A stretch of 14,339 nt of DNA from DASULA01 sp036278435 (GCA_036278435.1 DASULA010000077.1:1-14339); one strand, 5' to 3'; counted from the first letter of the stretch, positions 7,701-14,339 are shown. Translations and numbers: made by a program. Notes: generated from the sequence alone by a model not told the origin.

Positions 7701-8797
7701 ACATCGTGCAGGAGATCGGCAGTCGGGGCCTGGGCTACGGCGTGCACCTGATCGTGACCACCGGCCGGTGGGCGGATCTGCGGCTGCCCATGCAGGCCAT
7801 CATGGGCACCAAGTTGGAGCTGCGCCTGAACGACCCGCTGGACTCGACCCTCGGCCGCAAGGCGGTGCAGAACATCGGGCCGGAGATGCACGGCCGCTGC
7901 GTGGTCGAGGGCGGGCTGACCGCGCAGATCTGCCTGCCCCGGATCGACGACCGCGACGACCCGACCACCGCCCAGGACGGGCTGGACGACCTGGTCAAGC
8001 AGGTCAGCCAGGCGTGGCCGGGCAACCCGGTGCCGGAGATCCGGATGCTGCCCACCGACGTCTCACTGACCTCGCTGCGGCGGGTCAGCCCCGAGGCCCC
8101 GCCGGTGCTGCTGGGTGTGGATGAGGCCGACCTGCGGCCGGTGCACCTGGACCTGTTCGGCGTCGACCAGCACGTGGTGGTCTTCGGTGACGCCGAGTCG
8201 GGCAAGACCAACCTGGCCCGGCTGATCATCACCGAGCTGGTGAACCGTTACAGCGACGAGCAGGTGGTGTTCGCCATCTTCGACCTGCGCCGCACCCTGC
8301 TCGACGTGGTGCCCGAGCCGTACCTGGGCGGCTATGCCGGCACCCCGCCGGTCGCCGCCGGGCTGGCCGCCGGGCTGGCCGGCCAGGAACTCACCCGCCG
8401 GATGCCTCCCGACGACGTGACCAGCGCCCAACTGCGGGAGCGATCCTGGTGGAAGGGCCCGGAGATCATCGTGCTGGCCGACGACTACGACCTGCTCAGC
8501 CCGGGCGGCCCCGGTCCGCTGGCGCCGCTGCTGGAGTACCTGCCCCAGTCCCGCGACCTGGGCCTGCACATCGTGCTGCTCCGCCATTCCGGCGGCGCCA
8601 GCCGGGCCATCCACGAGCCGGTGGTGCAGCGGCTGAAGGAGAACGGCGCGACCGGCCTGCTGCTGTCCGGGGACCGGCAGGAGGGGCAACTGTGGCCGGG
8701 GGCGTACCTGTCCATCCAGCCGCCCGGGCGCGGGCTGCTGATCCGGCGCGGACGCCGCCCGCTGCGCCTGCAACTGGCCCACGTGCCCCGGGGGTAG
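4739..8797 (+). CDS. eccC: type VII secretion motor ATPase EccC (fused, three FtsK/SpoIIIE domains)
   Basis: EccC is the membrane-anchored motor that recognises WXG100 substrates and drives their export. This is a single 1352-aa chain, not split into EccCa and EccCb as in mycobacterial ESX-1. Two membrane helices lie at about residues 40-88, followed by a basic stretch (RTGARRRAAQAR). ATPase 1 has Walker A G506-ATGSGK-S513 and Walker B VVID619-E620. ATPase 2 has G864-APQTGK-S871 and LVID974-N975, lacking the usual acidic residue after the aspartate. ATPase 3 has G1150-DAESGK-T1157 and LAD1248-D1249; in this family the third domain carries the pocket for the substrate C-terminal signal. All three P-loop lysines are present. 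The TTG start is favoured by AGAGGGA five bases upstream. It is divergent from eccD and followed by a hairpin and a small basic gene. Confidence 0.96.
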   Translation: MTQRMVHRPARVPPAELPLAPLEMAAPPPAGDSAGGISGAMQMILPLLGGAGSLVLIISNRNPLMLVAGGIMLGVMVIGGAAAFVAQRTGARRRAAQARAGYLAYLVEIGRDLAEDAAIQREAAATRHPTPAQLPELLRDPTRLWERRRHDPDFLVVRVGTGTDRLCRPVALAGAVRNPLSSTEPLAQAAVDRLLEHGSDLDDMPMAVPLSGSVSLVGPAGATRAVLRAMLTQLAVLHAPDDVRLGLCLGRSGSTEFDWTRWLPHVLDTDGFDGPVARRLVAGSPDELHQILGPELTRRREFLDTQRRSGAPGRITPTPRLVVVADQITAPGLSPLDLLPDDVPVEALGLTVVTVVGQRPAEPTHVDVRVTVTAEGTVTVEDLRPSPARAADETEGQIRRAVAGATTGRGDVVSGELALRIARRLAPLRLVEDSTADAPLESTIDLAGLVGVADVGDYDVGRLWAQRPLPEFLRIPFGLGVAGQRIHLDIKESAQNGMGPHGLCVGATGSGKSEVLRTLVLTLAMTHPPERLSLVLVDYKGGATFAGLEDLPHTAAMVSNLSDDTGLVDRLADAIRGEINRRQQLLLDAGSLPNTTEYNARRDAGRPLPPLPNLFVVIDEFGEMLTAKPDFIELFLQIGRIGRSIGVHLLLASQRLEEGKLRGLESYLSYRLGLRTFNAQESRAVLDVPDAFELPPIAGSGYLKVDTTVFDRFKAAYVSGTYRPANLDRAPTGLPARPMPYWLYNDTGRWLEQVPGHLGAAEVETAEQSDRFDPTTLEVVVSRLARAAEQVQQIWLPPLPAALSLDPVLGPLVADPGHGLTTADPARRGRLRLPIGLLDRPAEQWQGPCELDVSGGGGHVAIMGAPQTGKSGALRTLIAGAALTHTPADVAFYCLDLGGGGLAALAGLPHVGGVAGRLDPDRVRRTVAEVAGQLAEREQIFAEARLDSVAAMRAMQRAGRLSQIPVADIFLVIDNWVVFKEDFEDVTDIVQEIGSRGLGYGVHLIVTTGRWADLRLPMQAIMGTKLELRLNDPLDSTLGRKAVQNIGPEMHGRCVVEGGLTAQICLPRIDDRDDPTTAQDGLDDLVKQVSQAWPGNPVPEIRMLPTDVSLTSLRRVSPEAPPVLLGVDEADLRPVHLDLFGVDQHVVVFGDAESGKTNLARLIITELVNRYSDEQVVFAIFDLRRTLLDVVPEPYLGGYAGTPPVAAGLAAGLAGQELTRRMPPDDVTSAQLRERSWWKGPEIIVLADDYDLLSPGGPGPLAPLLEYLPQSRDLGLHIVLLRHSGGASRAIHEPVVQRLKENGATGLLLSGDRQEGQLWPGAYLSIQPPGRGLLIRRGRRPLRLQLAHVPRG

Positions 8798-8820
8798 GGC
8801 GGCCGGCGACGGCCGGTCCC
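8797..8820 (+). terminator. GC-rich hairpin with GCGA tetraloop after eccC
   Basis: The arm GGGCGGCCG (8797-8805) and the arm CGGCC-GGT-CCC (8810-8820) enclose a GCGA loop (GNRA type), with a small internal loop. It begins at the last base of the eccC stop codon. No T-tract follows, so it may be a terminator, an mRNA 3' stabiliser, or only partly effective if the next gene is read through. Confidence 0.38.
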
Positions 8821-8918
8821 GTTGCCGGGCCTGGTTTTGGCACCGGGTGATCGCGTCCGGTGCGGACCGCCCGGGCCGGCGTGGGATCGGATAGCCTCCC
8901 GGCCGACGTCGTCCGACG

Positions 8919-8924
8919 AAAGGA
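8919..8924 (+). promoter_or_regulatory. ribosome binding site deciding the GTG start at 8932
   Basis: AAAGGA is followed after seven bases by GTG at 8932. The upstream in-frame GTG at 8860 has no comparable site. TAGCCT (8892-8897) just upstream could be a weak -10 for this gene, without a recognisable -35. Confidence 0.55.
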
Positions 8925-8931
8925 CCCGACC

Positions 8932-9324
8932 GTGCCCTCCCCCTCGACCGACCCGTCCGCCCGGACCGGCGGGGCGTCTGGCCGGATGGTGGCGGCCAAC
9001 CTGTTCTTCGTCCGGCTGGAGGGCCGGGTGGCCGCGCTGCTGGTGGGCCGCGACGGCGAGGTCCGGGTGCAGTCCGGCGTCCGGGAGCGGTGGCGGCTGG
9101 TGCGGGTGGGCGGCATCGCGCGGCGCCGGGGTTCCGGCCGGATCAGGCTGCGCGACGCCGAGGGCGACCGGCCGCTTGCCGTGCGGGTGTACGGCCGGGA
9201 CGAGGCCGACCATCACGACCTGGGTGACCCCCGGCCGCGGCGCGCCGGCCGGACCTGGCGCCCGGCCACCCGTCAGGCCCGTCGCCAGGCCGCGACCCGA
9301 CTACGCGCCATGCTCAGCCGCTAG
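8932..9324 (+). CDS. small basic protein of unknown function downstream of eccC
   Basis: A protein of about 130 aa from the GTG at 8932, chosen for its ribosome binding site; an upstream in-frame start at 8860 would give 154 aa. After a short Ser/Pro/Thr-rich N-terminus comes a compact beta-rich core (NLFFVRLEGRVAALLVGRDG, then VRVQSGVRERWRLVRVGGIA). A second half is rich in Arg and Asp and ends in a strongly basic helix (TRQARRQAATRLRAMLSR). There is no signal peptide, membrane helix or catalytic motif. The net charge is very positive, so binding nucleic acid or an acidic partner is possible. No family is recognised. It lies in the same direction as eccC, 134 bases after its stop with a hairpin between, so co-transcription is uncertain. 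Confidence 0.6.
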   Translation: MPSPSTDPSARTGGASGRMVAANLFFVRLEGRVAALLVGRDGEVRVQSGVRERWRLVRVGGIARRRGSGRIRLRDAEGDRPLAVRVYGRDEADHHDLGDPRPRRAGRTWRPATRQARRQAATRLRAMLSR

Positions 9325-9338
9325 CCCACTCGCGCTCG

Positions 9339-9404
9339 GAGGTTTTCGCGAGAAAACCAGCACAGGTAACCGGTTACACGTGAGGTTTTCGCGAGAAAAC
9401 CTCA
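9339..9404. repeat. twin hairpin repeats flanking a 12-base palindrome
   Basis: A 20-base direct repeat, GAGGTTTTCGCGAGAAAACC, occurs at 9339-9358 and 9382-9401, 43 bases apart start to start. Each copy has dyad symmetry: arm GGTTTTC, loop GCGA, arm GAAAACC. In the second copy the stem extends to ten perfect pairs (TGAGGTTTTC at 9381-9390, GAAAACCTCA at 9395-9404). Between them lies the perfect palindrome GTAACCGGTTAC (9366-9377). The A/T runs contrast with the surrounding GC-rich DNA. It sits between the eccC-side genes and the ABC exporter, so it may be a double operator, a terminator/attenuator, or copies of a dispersed intergenic repeat. Confidence 0.8.
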
Positions 9405-9494
9405 GGTCGGGGGCGGGTACGGGCTGGTAAGGCGCTGGCAGGGCGGGCCGGTGCTGACAGCGCGGTGTGCGCCAGATGCCAGGCCGGGCCGGCA

Positions 9495-9511
9495 CCGTGA
9501 TGGCGTCACGG
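9495..9511. promoter_or_regulatory. inverted repeat just upstream of the ABC exporter
   Basis: CCGTGA (9495-9500) and TCACGG (9506-9511) form a perfect six-base inverted repeat around TGGCG. It ends four bases before the GAAGGGAAGG ribosome binding site (9515-9524) of the exporter ATPase. It may be an operator half-site pair or an mRNA hairpin near the start. No promoter hexamers are clear around it. Confidence 0.35.
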
Positions 9512-9527
9512 ATCGAAGGGAAGGCAC

Positions 9528-10490
9528 ATGTCGCACGCCATCGAGGCCCACGGCCTGGTGAAGCGGTTCGGGGGCACCACGGCGCTGGCCGGGGTGGACC
9601 TGGCCGCGCGCACCGGGACTGTGCTGGGCCTGCTCGGTCCCAACGGGGCCGGCAAGACCACCGTGGTCCGGGTGCTGGCCACCCTGCTACGCCCGGACGG
9701 CGGGCACGCCCACGTCGGCGGGTTCGACGTGGTGAGCCACGCGCACCAGGTGCGCCAGCTCGTCGGGCTGACCGGCCAGTACGCCGCGGTGGACGAGGAA
9801 CTGACCGGGGTGGAGAACCTGGTCCTGGTGGGCCGGCTGCTCGGGCTGTCCCGGGTGCGGGCCCGGGGCCGCGCCGCGGAGCTGCTGGACCGGTTCGGCC
9901 TGTCCGAGGCCGGTGGCCGGCCGGCCAGCACCTACTCCGGCGGGATGCGCCGCCGGTTGGACCTGGCCGTCAGCCTGGTCGGCGAACCTCGGATGCTGTA
10001 CCTGGACGAGCCGTCCACCGGCCTGGATCCGCGCAGCCGCGGCGAGCTGTGGTCCATCGTGCGCGGCCTGGTCGCCGACGGGACCACCGTGCTGCTGACC
10101 ACCCAGTACCTGGACGAGGCCGACCGGCTCGCCGACGACATCGCGGTGATCGACCACGGCCGGGTCATCGCCACCGGCACCCCGGACGAGCTGAAGGCCC
10201 GCGCCGGCGGCCAGGCGCTGGAGGTGCGCCCGACCGACCCGGACCGGATGGACGAGGTGGCGGGCATGCTCACCGCGTTGACCGGCGTGACCCCGCAGGT
10301 GGAGTCCGGGCGGCTCACCGTGCCGGTGGGCGACCCGGCCGTGCTGCCCGCACTGGTCCGGCGACTCGACGCGGCCGGCATCCTGGCCGCCGAGCTGGCC
10401 CTGCGGCTGCCCAGCCTGGACGAGGTGTTCCTGTCCCTGACCGGCCGGCCCACCGCCGAGGACGGCGGCGACGAGAGGAGCGCGGCATGA
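9528..10490 (+). CDS. ABC transporter ATP-binding protein, DrrA (daunorubicin resistance) type
   Basis: Nucleotide-binding subunit of a two-gene export ABC transporter of the DrrA family, typically exporting antibiotics, lipids or other hydrophobic compounds. The 320 aa carry Walker A G37-PNGAGK-T44, Q-loop Q84, signature YSGGMRRR (136-143), Walker B LYLDEP with D160-E161, and D-loop S163-TGLD167. The switch position reads TTQYLDEAD, with Q193 where most ABC proteins have histidine; this is a usual DrrA-family feature and not a defect. The C-terminal region (about 230-320) matches the DrrA regulatory extension, with PSLDEVFLSLTG. The ATG at 9528 has GAAGGGAAGG just upstream. Its TGA overlaps the permease ATG (ATGA at 10487-10490). 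Substrate unknown. Confidence 0.93.
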   Translation: MSHAIEAHGLVKRFGGTTALAGVDLAARTGTVLGLLGPNGAGKTTVVRVLATLLRPDGGHAHVGGFDVVSHAHQVRQLVGLTGQYAAVDEELTGVENLVLVGRLLGLSRVRARGRAAELLDRFGLSEAGGRPASTYSGGMRRRLDLAVSLVGEPRMLYLDEPSTGLDPRSRGELWSIVRGLVADGTTVLLTTQYLDEADRLADDIAVIDHGRVIATGTPDELKARAGGQALEVRPTDPDRMDEVAGMLTALTGVTPQVESGRLTVPVGDPAVLPALVRRLDAAGILAAELALRLPSLDEVFLSLTGRPTAEDGGDERSAA

Positions 10491-11371
10491 CCAGCACCGA
10501 AGTCGCGACCACCGACACCACGACCGACACGACTGGGCCGACCGGGCCGACCGGGACGGCTGCTGACACCGTGGCCGGGAACCGACCCGCGCCCGGGGCA
10601 CACCGGATCGGCCCGGTGGGCGGGCTGCGGCACGCCCGGACGCTGTTCTGGCGGAGCATGCTCAAGATCAGGCGCAACCCCGAGCAGCTCGGCGAGCTGT
10701 GCGTGCAGCCGATCATGTTCCTGGTGCTGTTCGTGTACGTGTTCGGCGGCGCGGTGGCCCGCTCCACCCACGACTACCTCCAGTTCGCGCTGCCCGGGCT
10801 GATGGTGCAGACCGCGATGTTCGCCTCGATGGGCCTGGGGCTGTCGCTGAACACCGACATCACCAAGGGCGTGTTCGACCGGTTCCGCTCGTTGCCGATC
10901 GCCCGGTCGGCGCCACTGGTCGGAGCGGTGGCCGGTGAGCTGGTGCGCTATGTGCTGTCCCTGCTGGTGCTGTTGGGAATGGGCATGGTGATGGGTTTCC
11001 GGATCACCACCAACCCGGTGGCGGCACTGGCCGGGTTCGGGCTCATCGTGGTGTTCGTCGCGTCGGTGGCCTGGCTCTCGGTGCTGATCGGGGTGCTGGC
11101 CAAGTCGGCGCAGAGCGTGCAGGTCTGGGGGTTCGGGCTGATGTTCCCGCTCACCTTCGGTAGCAACGTGTTCGTGCCGACCGCCACCATGCCGGGCTGG
11201 TTGCAGGCCTGGGTGAAGGTCAATCCGGTGTCGCACCTCAGTGACGCGGCCCGCGGCCTGATGGTGGGCGGCCCGGTGGCCCACTCCGCGGTCACCTCGC
11301 TGATCTGGGCGGTGCTGATCACCGCGGTGTTCGCGCCGCTGGCCGTGCGGGTCTACCGCCGGAAGGTCTGA
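10487..11371 (+). CDS. ABC-2 type transporter permease, DrrB type
   Basis: Membrane subunit pairing with the preceding ATPase. The 294 aa begin with a disordered Thr/Pro/Gly-rich stretch (TTDTTTDTTGPTGPTG, about residues 8-23). The cytoplasmic motif RTLFWRSMLKIRRNPEQL follows, then six hydrophobic segments (first at about 71-90). The stretch DITKGVFDRFRSLPIARSAP after the second helix and FVPTATMPGWLQAWVKVNP near the C-terminus are characteristic of DrrB-like ABC-2 permeases. The ATG overlaps the ATPase stop by four bases and has AGAGGAG about six bases upstream. Its 3' end overlaps the convergent regulator gene by 53 bases (11319-11371). Confidence 0.93.
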   Translation: MTSTEVATTDTTTDTTGPTGPTGTAADTVAGNRPAPGAHRIGPVGGLRHARTLFWRSMLKIRRNPEQLGELCVQPIMFLVLFVYVFGGAVARSTHDYLQFALPGLMVQTAMFASMGLGLSLNTDITKGVFDRFRSLPIARSAPLVGAVAGELVRYVLSLLVLLGMGMVMGFRITTNPVAALAGFGLIVVFVASVAWLSVLIGVLAKSAQSVQVWGFGLMFPLTFGSNVFVPTATMPGWLQAWVKVNPVSHLSDAARGLMVGGPVAHSAVTSLIWAVLITAVFAPLAVRVYRRKV

Positions 11372-14339
11372 GCGAGACCAGGTCGACGCCGATCAAATCG
11401 GACAGTTCCGGGGGGTTGAGCGCGGCGCCGCGCTGGCGGGCCAGGGTGTGTCCCGGCTCCCCCAGCGCGCGCCGCGCCGCCGCGTCCACCCGCTGGATGT
11501 CCGGGTTGCCCAAATCGGCCGTGCCGCGGGCGCTCTCCGCGGCGCCGAGCAGCACAGCCGCCCGCTCGGCGTCGCCGCCGGCGTCGGCCACCGCGGCCAG
11601 CGTCTCCAGCACCCCGGCCACCACCGGGCGGTCCCGCTGCACGCCGGGGTCGCGCAGCGGTTCGCACACCAGCTCCGCAGCCGGTCCGAGCTCACCGCGG
11701 CCGAGCAGGATCCGGGCCCGCGCGCAGTGCACCATGGCCCGGAACTGGGGTGGCCCGCCGGCTCGGTCGAACGCGGCCAGGGCCCGCTCGTACCGCTCCT
11801 CGGCCCGCGGCACGTCACCGTCCCGCCAGGCCAGTTCGCCCTCGGCCAGGGACACGAACGCACGCACGTGCGGCTGAGCCCACCGGTCGGACCACCGCCG
11901 GGCCTCGGCCACGTCGGCGCCGGCGCCGGCGCGGTCGCCGGCGCGCAGCCGGGCCGCGGCCAGCCGGACCAGCACCTCGGGCACCTCCCCGGAGGCGCCC
12001 AGCTCCTCGACCAGTCGCCCGGCCTCCTCCAACAGGGCGACCGACCGGGCGTTGTCACCGGTGTATCCGGCCAGTTCGGCCAGCGTCATCAGGCACTGGC
12101 ACATGCCCCACCGCTCGCCGATCGCCCGGTACCCGGCCAGCCCCGCCTCGACGTAGGCGCCGGCCGACCCGGCGTCGCCGTCGTTCAGCCTGAGGTGGCC
12201 CTGGCTGAAGGCGGCACAGGCCCGCACCCACGGATCCGGGTCGCCGGCCCAGGCGTCCAGCAGCGCGGTGATCACGCCGTCCTGACCGGCCAGCATCGCG
12301 CTGATCAACCGGATCAGCATGAACGCCGGATTCCGCGGTTCGGGCTCGCCGGCCTCGGCGAGGAGCCGCATCCCGGCGTCGAGTTCGGCGGTCAGGACGG
12401 ACATGTCGATGAAGTCGACGGTGGCGCCGAGCCGGCAGCCGACATAGCTGCCCAGGTAGCCGGCCGGCGGGCTGTCGCCCACCGCCGCGACGATCTGCCG
12501 GGCCCAGGTCACCGTCTCGCCGTGGTGGCCGCGCAGCATCCAGAACCAGGCCAGCCCGGCGGCCAGCCGGACCGCCAGCTCTGGGTCGGGGGTGTCCACG
12601 GCCCACCGCAGCGCGGCGTGCAGGTTCTCCTGCTCGGCCACCAGCCGCCGGATCCAGTCGAGCTGGTCGCGCCCGCGCAGCCCGGGGTCGGCGACCTCGG
12701 CCAGGTCCCGGTAGTAGTGGGCGTGCGCCTCGCGGACCCGCTGCTCCTCGCCGGAGGCAGCCAGCCGTTCGGCCGCGAAAGCGCGGACCGTCTCCAGCAT
12801 CCGGTAGCGGGGCGGGCCGCCGTCGGTGCCGTCCACCTCGACCAGGGACTTGTCGACCAGGGCGGCGAGCACCTCGAACACGTCGTCGGCGGGCAGGCCA
12901 CCGGACGCGCAGACCCGCTCGGCGGCGTCCAGGTCGGCCCCGGCCGGGAACGCCGAGAGCCGCCGGGCCAGCACCCGTTCCCGCTTGTCCAGCAAATCCC
13001 AGCTCCACTCCACCACCGCGCGCAGGGTCTGGTGCCGGGGCAGCGCGGTGCGGCTGCCGGCGGTGAGCAGCCGGAACCGGTCGTCCAGCCGGGCGGCCAC
13101 CTGCTCCACCGGCAGTGCCCGCAGCCTGGCCGCGGCCAGCTCGATCGCCAAGGGCATGCCGTCCAGCCGCTGGCAGACCCGTGCCACCGCGGCCACGTTG
13201 CCCTCGTGCACGGCGAACCCGGGGCTCGCCGCGGCGCCCCGGTCGGCCAGCAGCCGCACCGCCGGGTACTCCGCCGCACCGGCCGCGTCGGTGTGCTCCG
13301 GCGGTCCGACCAGTGGGGGTACCGGGTAGAGCATCTCGCCGGTGATGCCCAGCGGTTCCCGGCTGGTTGCCAGCACGCGGACCTGCGGGCAGCCGGCGAG
13401 AAGCGCGTCGACCAGCCGGGCGGCGGCGTCCACCAGGTGCTCGCAGTTGTCCAGCACGACCAGCAGCGCCCGGCCAGCCAGTGCCCGGACCAGCACGTCG
13501 GTCGGATCGGCCGGGCCGACCGGCACCGGGTCGCGTCGGCCGGCCAGCAACGCGGTCTCCCGCACGCCCAGGGCGTCGGCGACCGCGTGCGGCAGGTCGG
13601 CCGGGTCGGCGACCGGGGCGAGTTCGACCAGCCACACCCCGTCGGCGGGCGGACGGTCCAGCCGGGCGGCCGATTCGGTGGCCAGCCTGGTCTTGCCGGC
13701 CCCGCCCGGGCCGACCAGGGTGACCAGCCGGGCCTCGGCCAGCAGCGTGCCGATCCGTGCCATCTCGGTGTCCCGGCCGACGAAGCTGGTGAGCTGGGCG
13801 CGCAGGTTGGTCGCCGGGCGGCCGGCCGGGGCGGGTGAGGGGGTGGCCGGTGCGAGCAGCGCCCGGTCCTGGCGCAGCACGGCCAGGTGCACGGCCCGCA
13901 GTTCCGGGGACGGGTCCACGCCGAGCTGGTCGGCCAGGGCCTGCCGGGTGCGCTGGTAGGCGGCCAGCGCGTCGGCCTGCCGCCCGCAGGCGTAGAGCGC
14001 CCGCACCAGCAGGCCGCGCAGCCGTTCGCGCAGGGGGTGGCCCTCGGCCAGCGCCTCCAGGCCGCCGATGATCTCGGCGTGCTGGCCGGTGGACAGGGCG
14101 GCCTCGGCGTGGTCCTCGGCGGCGGCCAGCCGGGCCTCGGCCAGTCGGGCGGCGGCGGCCGGGGCGAACGGCGCGTCGTCCAGTCCGGCCAGCGGCGCGC
14201 CGCGCCACAGCGCGAGCGCCCCGGTCAGGGTCGCCGCGGCGGCGGCCGGCTGCCCGGCGGTCAGCTCCCGGTGCCCGGCCGCGGCCAGGGTGGTGAACCG
14301 GTGCACGTCGGCGGCGTCGGGGTCCACCGCGAGCCGGTA
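11319..14339 (-). CDS. BTAD/AfsR-like transcriptional regulator with NTPase and TPR-like regions, N-terminus beyond window
   Basis: Large regulator of the SARP/AfsR-related class; 1006 residues are visible. The window opens inside it at YRLAVDPDAADVHRF, the start of the bacterial transcriptional activation domain (BTAD) that follows the OmpR-type DNA-binding domain, so that domain must lie just past the right edge. BTAD runs to about base 13880 (ADQLGVDPSPELRAVHL). An AP/NACHT-like NTPase follows from FVGRDTEM, with Walker A GPGGAGKTR (about 13686-13712), a Walker B-type LVVLDNCEHL (about 13433-13462) and LATSREPLG. From about 12.7 kb to the end is a helical, TPR-like region. The GTG at 14327 is internal, not the start. 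It converges on the ABC exporter and overlaps its permease by 53 bases; regulators of this architecture often sit beside metabolite or exporter genes, so control of that exporter is plausible but unproven. Confidence 0.92.
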   Translation of the reverse strand, partial: YRLAVDPDAADVHRFTTLAAAGHRELTAGQPAAAAATLTGALALWRGAPLAGLDDAPFAPAAAARLAEARLAAAEDHAEAALSTGQHAEIIGGLEALAEGHPLRERLRGLLVRALYACGRQADALAAYQRTRQALADQLGVDPSPELRAVHLAVLRQDRALLAPATPSPAPAGRPATNLRAQLTSFVGRDTEMARIGTLLAEARLVTLVGPGGAGKTRLATESAARLDRPPADGVWLVELAPVADPADLPHAVADALGVRETALLAGRRDPVPVGPADPTDVLVRALAGRALLVVLDNCEHLVDAAARLVDALLAGCPQVRVLATSREPLGITGEMLYPVPPLVGPPEHTDAAGAAEYPAVRLLADRGAAASPGFAVHEGNVAAVARVCQRLDGMPLAIELAAARLRALPVEQVAARLDDRFRLLTAGSRTALPRHQTLRAVVEWSWDLLDKRERVLARRLSAFPAGADLDAAERVCASGGLPADDVFEVLAALVDKSLVEVDGTDGGPPRYRMLETVRAFAAERLAASGEEQRVREAHAHYYRDLAEVADPGLRGRDQLDWIRRLVAEQENLHAALRWAVDTPDPELAVRLAAGLAWFWMLRGHHGETVTWARQIVAAVGDSPPAGYLGSYVGCRLGATVDFIDMSVLTAELDAGMRLLAEAGEPEPRNPAFMLIRLISAMLAGQDGVITALLDAWAGDPDPWVRACAAFSQGHLRLNDGDAGSAGAYVEAGLAGYRAIGERWGMCQCLMTLAELAGYTGDNARSVALLEEAGRLVEELGASGEVPEVLVRLAAARLRAGDRAGAGADVAEARRWSDRWAQPHVRAFVSLAEGELAWRDGDVPRAEERYERALAAFDRAGGPPQFRAMVHCARARILLGRGELGPAAELVCEPLRDPGVQRDRPVVAGVLETLAAVADAGGDAERAAVLLGAAESARGTADLGNPDIQRVDAAARRALGEPGHTLARQRGAALNPPELSDLIGVDLVSLRPSGGRPARPAARTPR

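Noticed and set aside
5170..8124. A 984-codon open frame overlapping eccC in another plus-strand frame.
   Set aside because: It is a GC-driven shadow: low-complexity Arg/Pro/Gly/Ala-rich translation without motifs, while the eccC frame carries three complete P-loops.
9339..9404. Considered as a CRISPR array or a ParB parS site.
   Set aside because: There are only two repeat copies, the spacer-like segment is itself a palindrome, and no cas genes are present. The repeat resembles parS only loosely and does not match its GTTTCACGTGAAAC core.
10508..10556. Thr/Pro/Gly-rich repeats at the permease N-terminus, considered as an expanded tandem repeat or a wrong start.
   Set aside because: The repeat is short and degenerate, and the ATG has a strong ribosome site and the expected overlap with the ATPase gene. 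Disordered N-termini are common in this permease family in actinomycetes.
9467..11371. A single 634-codon frame that includes the permease, suggesting a fusion protein.
   Set aside because: The part before 10487 is an out-of-frame reading of the ABC ATPase. The permease has its own ATG and ribosome site at 10487 with an ATGA overlap.
11448..13838. A 796-codon plus-strand open frame opposite the large regulator.
   Set aside because: Its translation is compositionally biased (Gln, Gly, Arg, Pro) with no domain, and the minus-strand frame encodes clear BTAD, NTPase and TPR-like features.

Overview
The window comes from a high-GC actinomycete. Coding DNA is strongly GC-rich, GTG and TTG starts are common, and the content (a type VII secretion locus with WXG100 proteins, a DrrAB-type ABC exporter and a BTAD/AfsR-type regulator) is typical of filamentous Actinomycetota. 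I cannot fix the genus from sequence alone.

About two thirds of the window (1 to about 9.3 kb) is a type VII (ESX-like) secretion locus, arranged as alternating transcription units. On the minus strand, a MinD/ParA-like protein with a degenerate P-loop (1566-724) lies upstream of a pair of WXG100 proteins (616-281, and 263 to beyond the left edge). Divergent from it, on the plus strand, is a tight three-gene unit: a WXG100-like protein, an uncharacterised 264-aa protein and a 68-aa single-span membrane protein (1725-3024). It converges on eccD (minus, 4404-3103), the 11-helix membrane channel component. eccD is preceded by a 19-codon leader ORF with a strong ribosome binding site whose stop overlaps the eccD start (ATGA). 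Divergent from eccD is eccC (plus, 4739-8797), one fused three-ATPase motor of 1352 aa, followed by a small basic protein of unknown function (8932-9324). EccB, EccE and mycosin are not in the window and may lie to the left or elsewhere. EccC and EccD would form the inner-membrane motor and channel, with the WXG100 proteins as substrates or co-substrates. The roles of the MinD-like protein and the two uncharacterised proteins are unknown.

The 203-base gap at 9325-9527 stands out. It holds two copies of an AT-containing hairpin repeat, 43 bases apart, flanking a perfect 12-base palindrome, followed by another inverted repeat just before the next ribosome binding site. It looks like a regulatory region or a mobile/intergenic repeat, and it precedes a two-gene ABC exporter of the DrrA/DrrB type (9528-11371, ATGA overlap). 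The right end is a large BTAD-NTPase-TPR regulator on the minus strand (14339-11319), missing its N-terminal DNA-binding domain only because the window ends. It converges on the exporter permease, with a 53-base tail-to-tail coding overlap.
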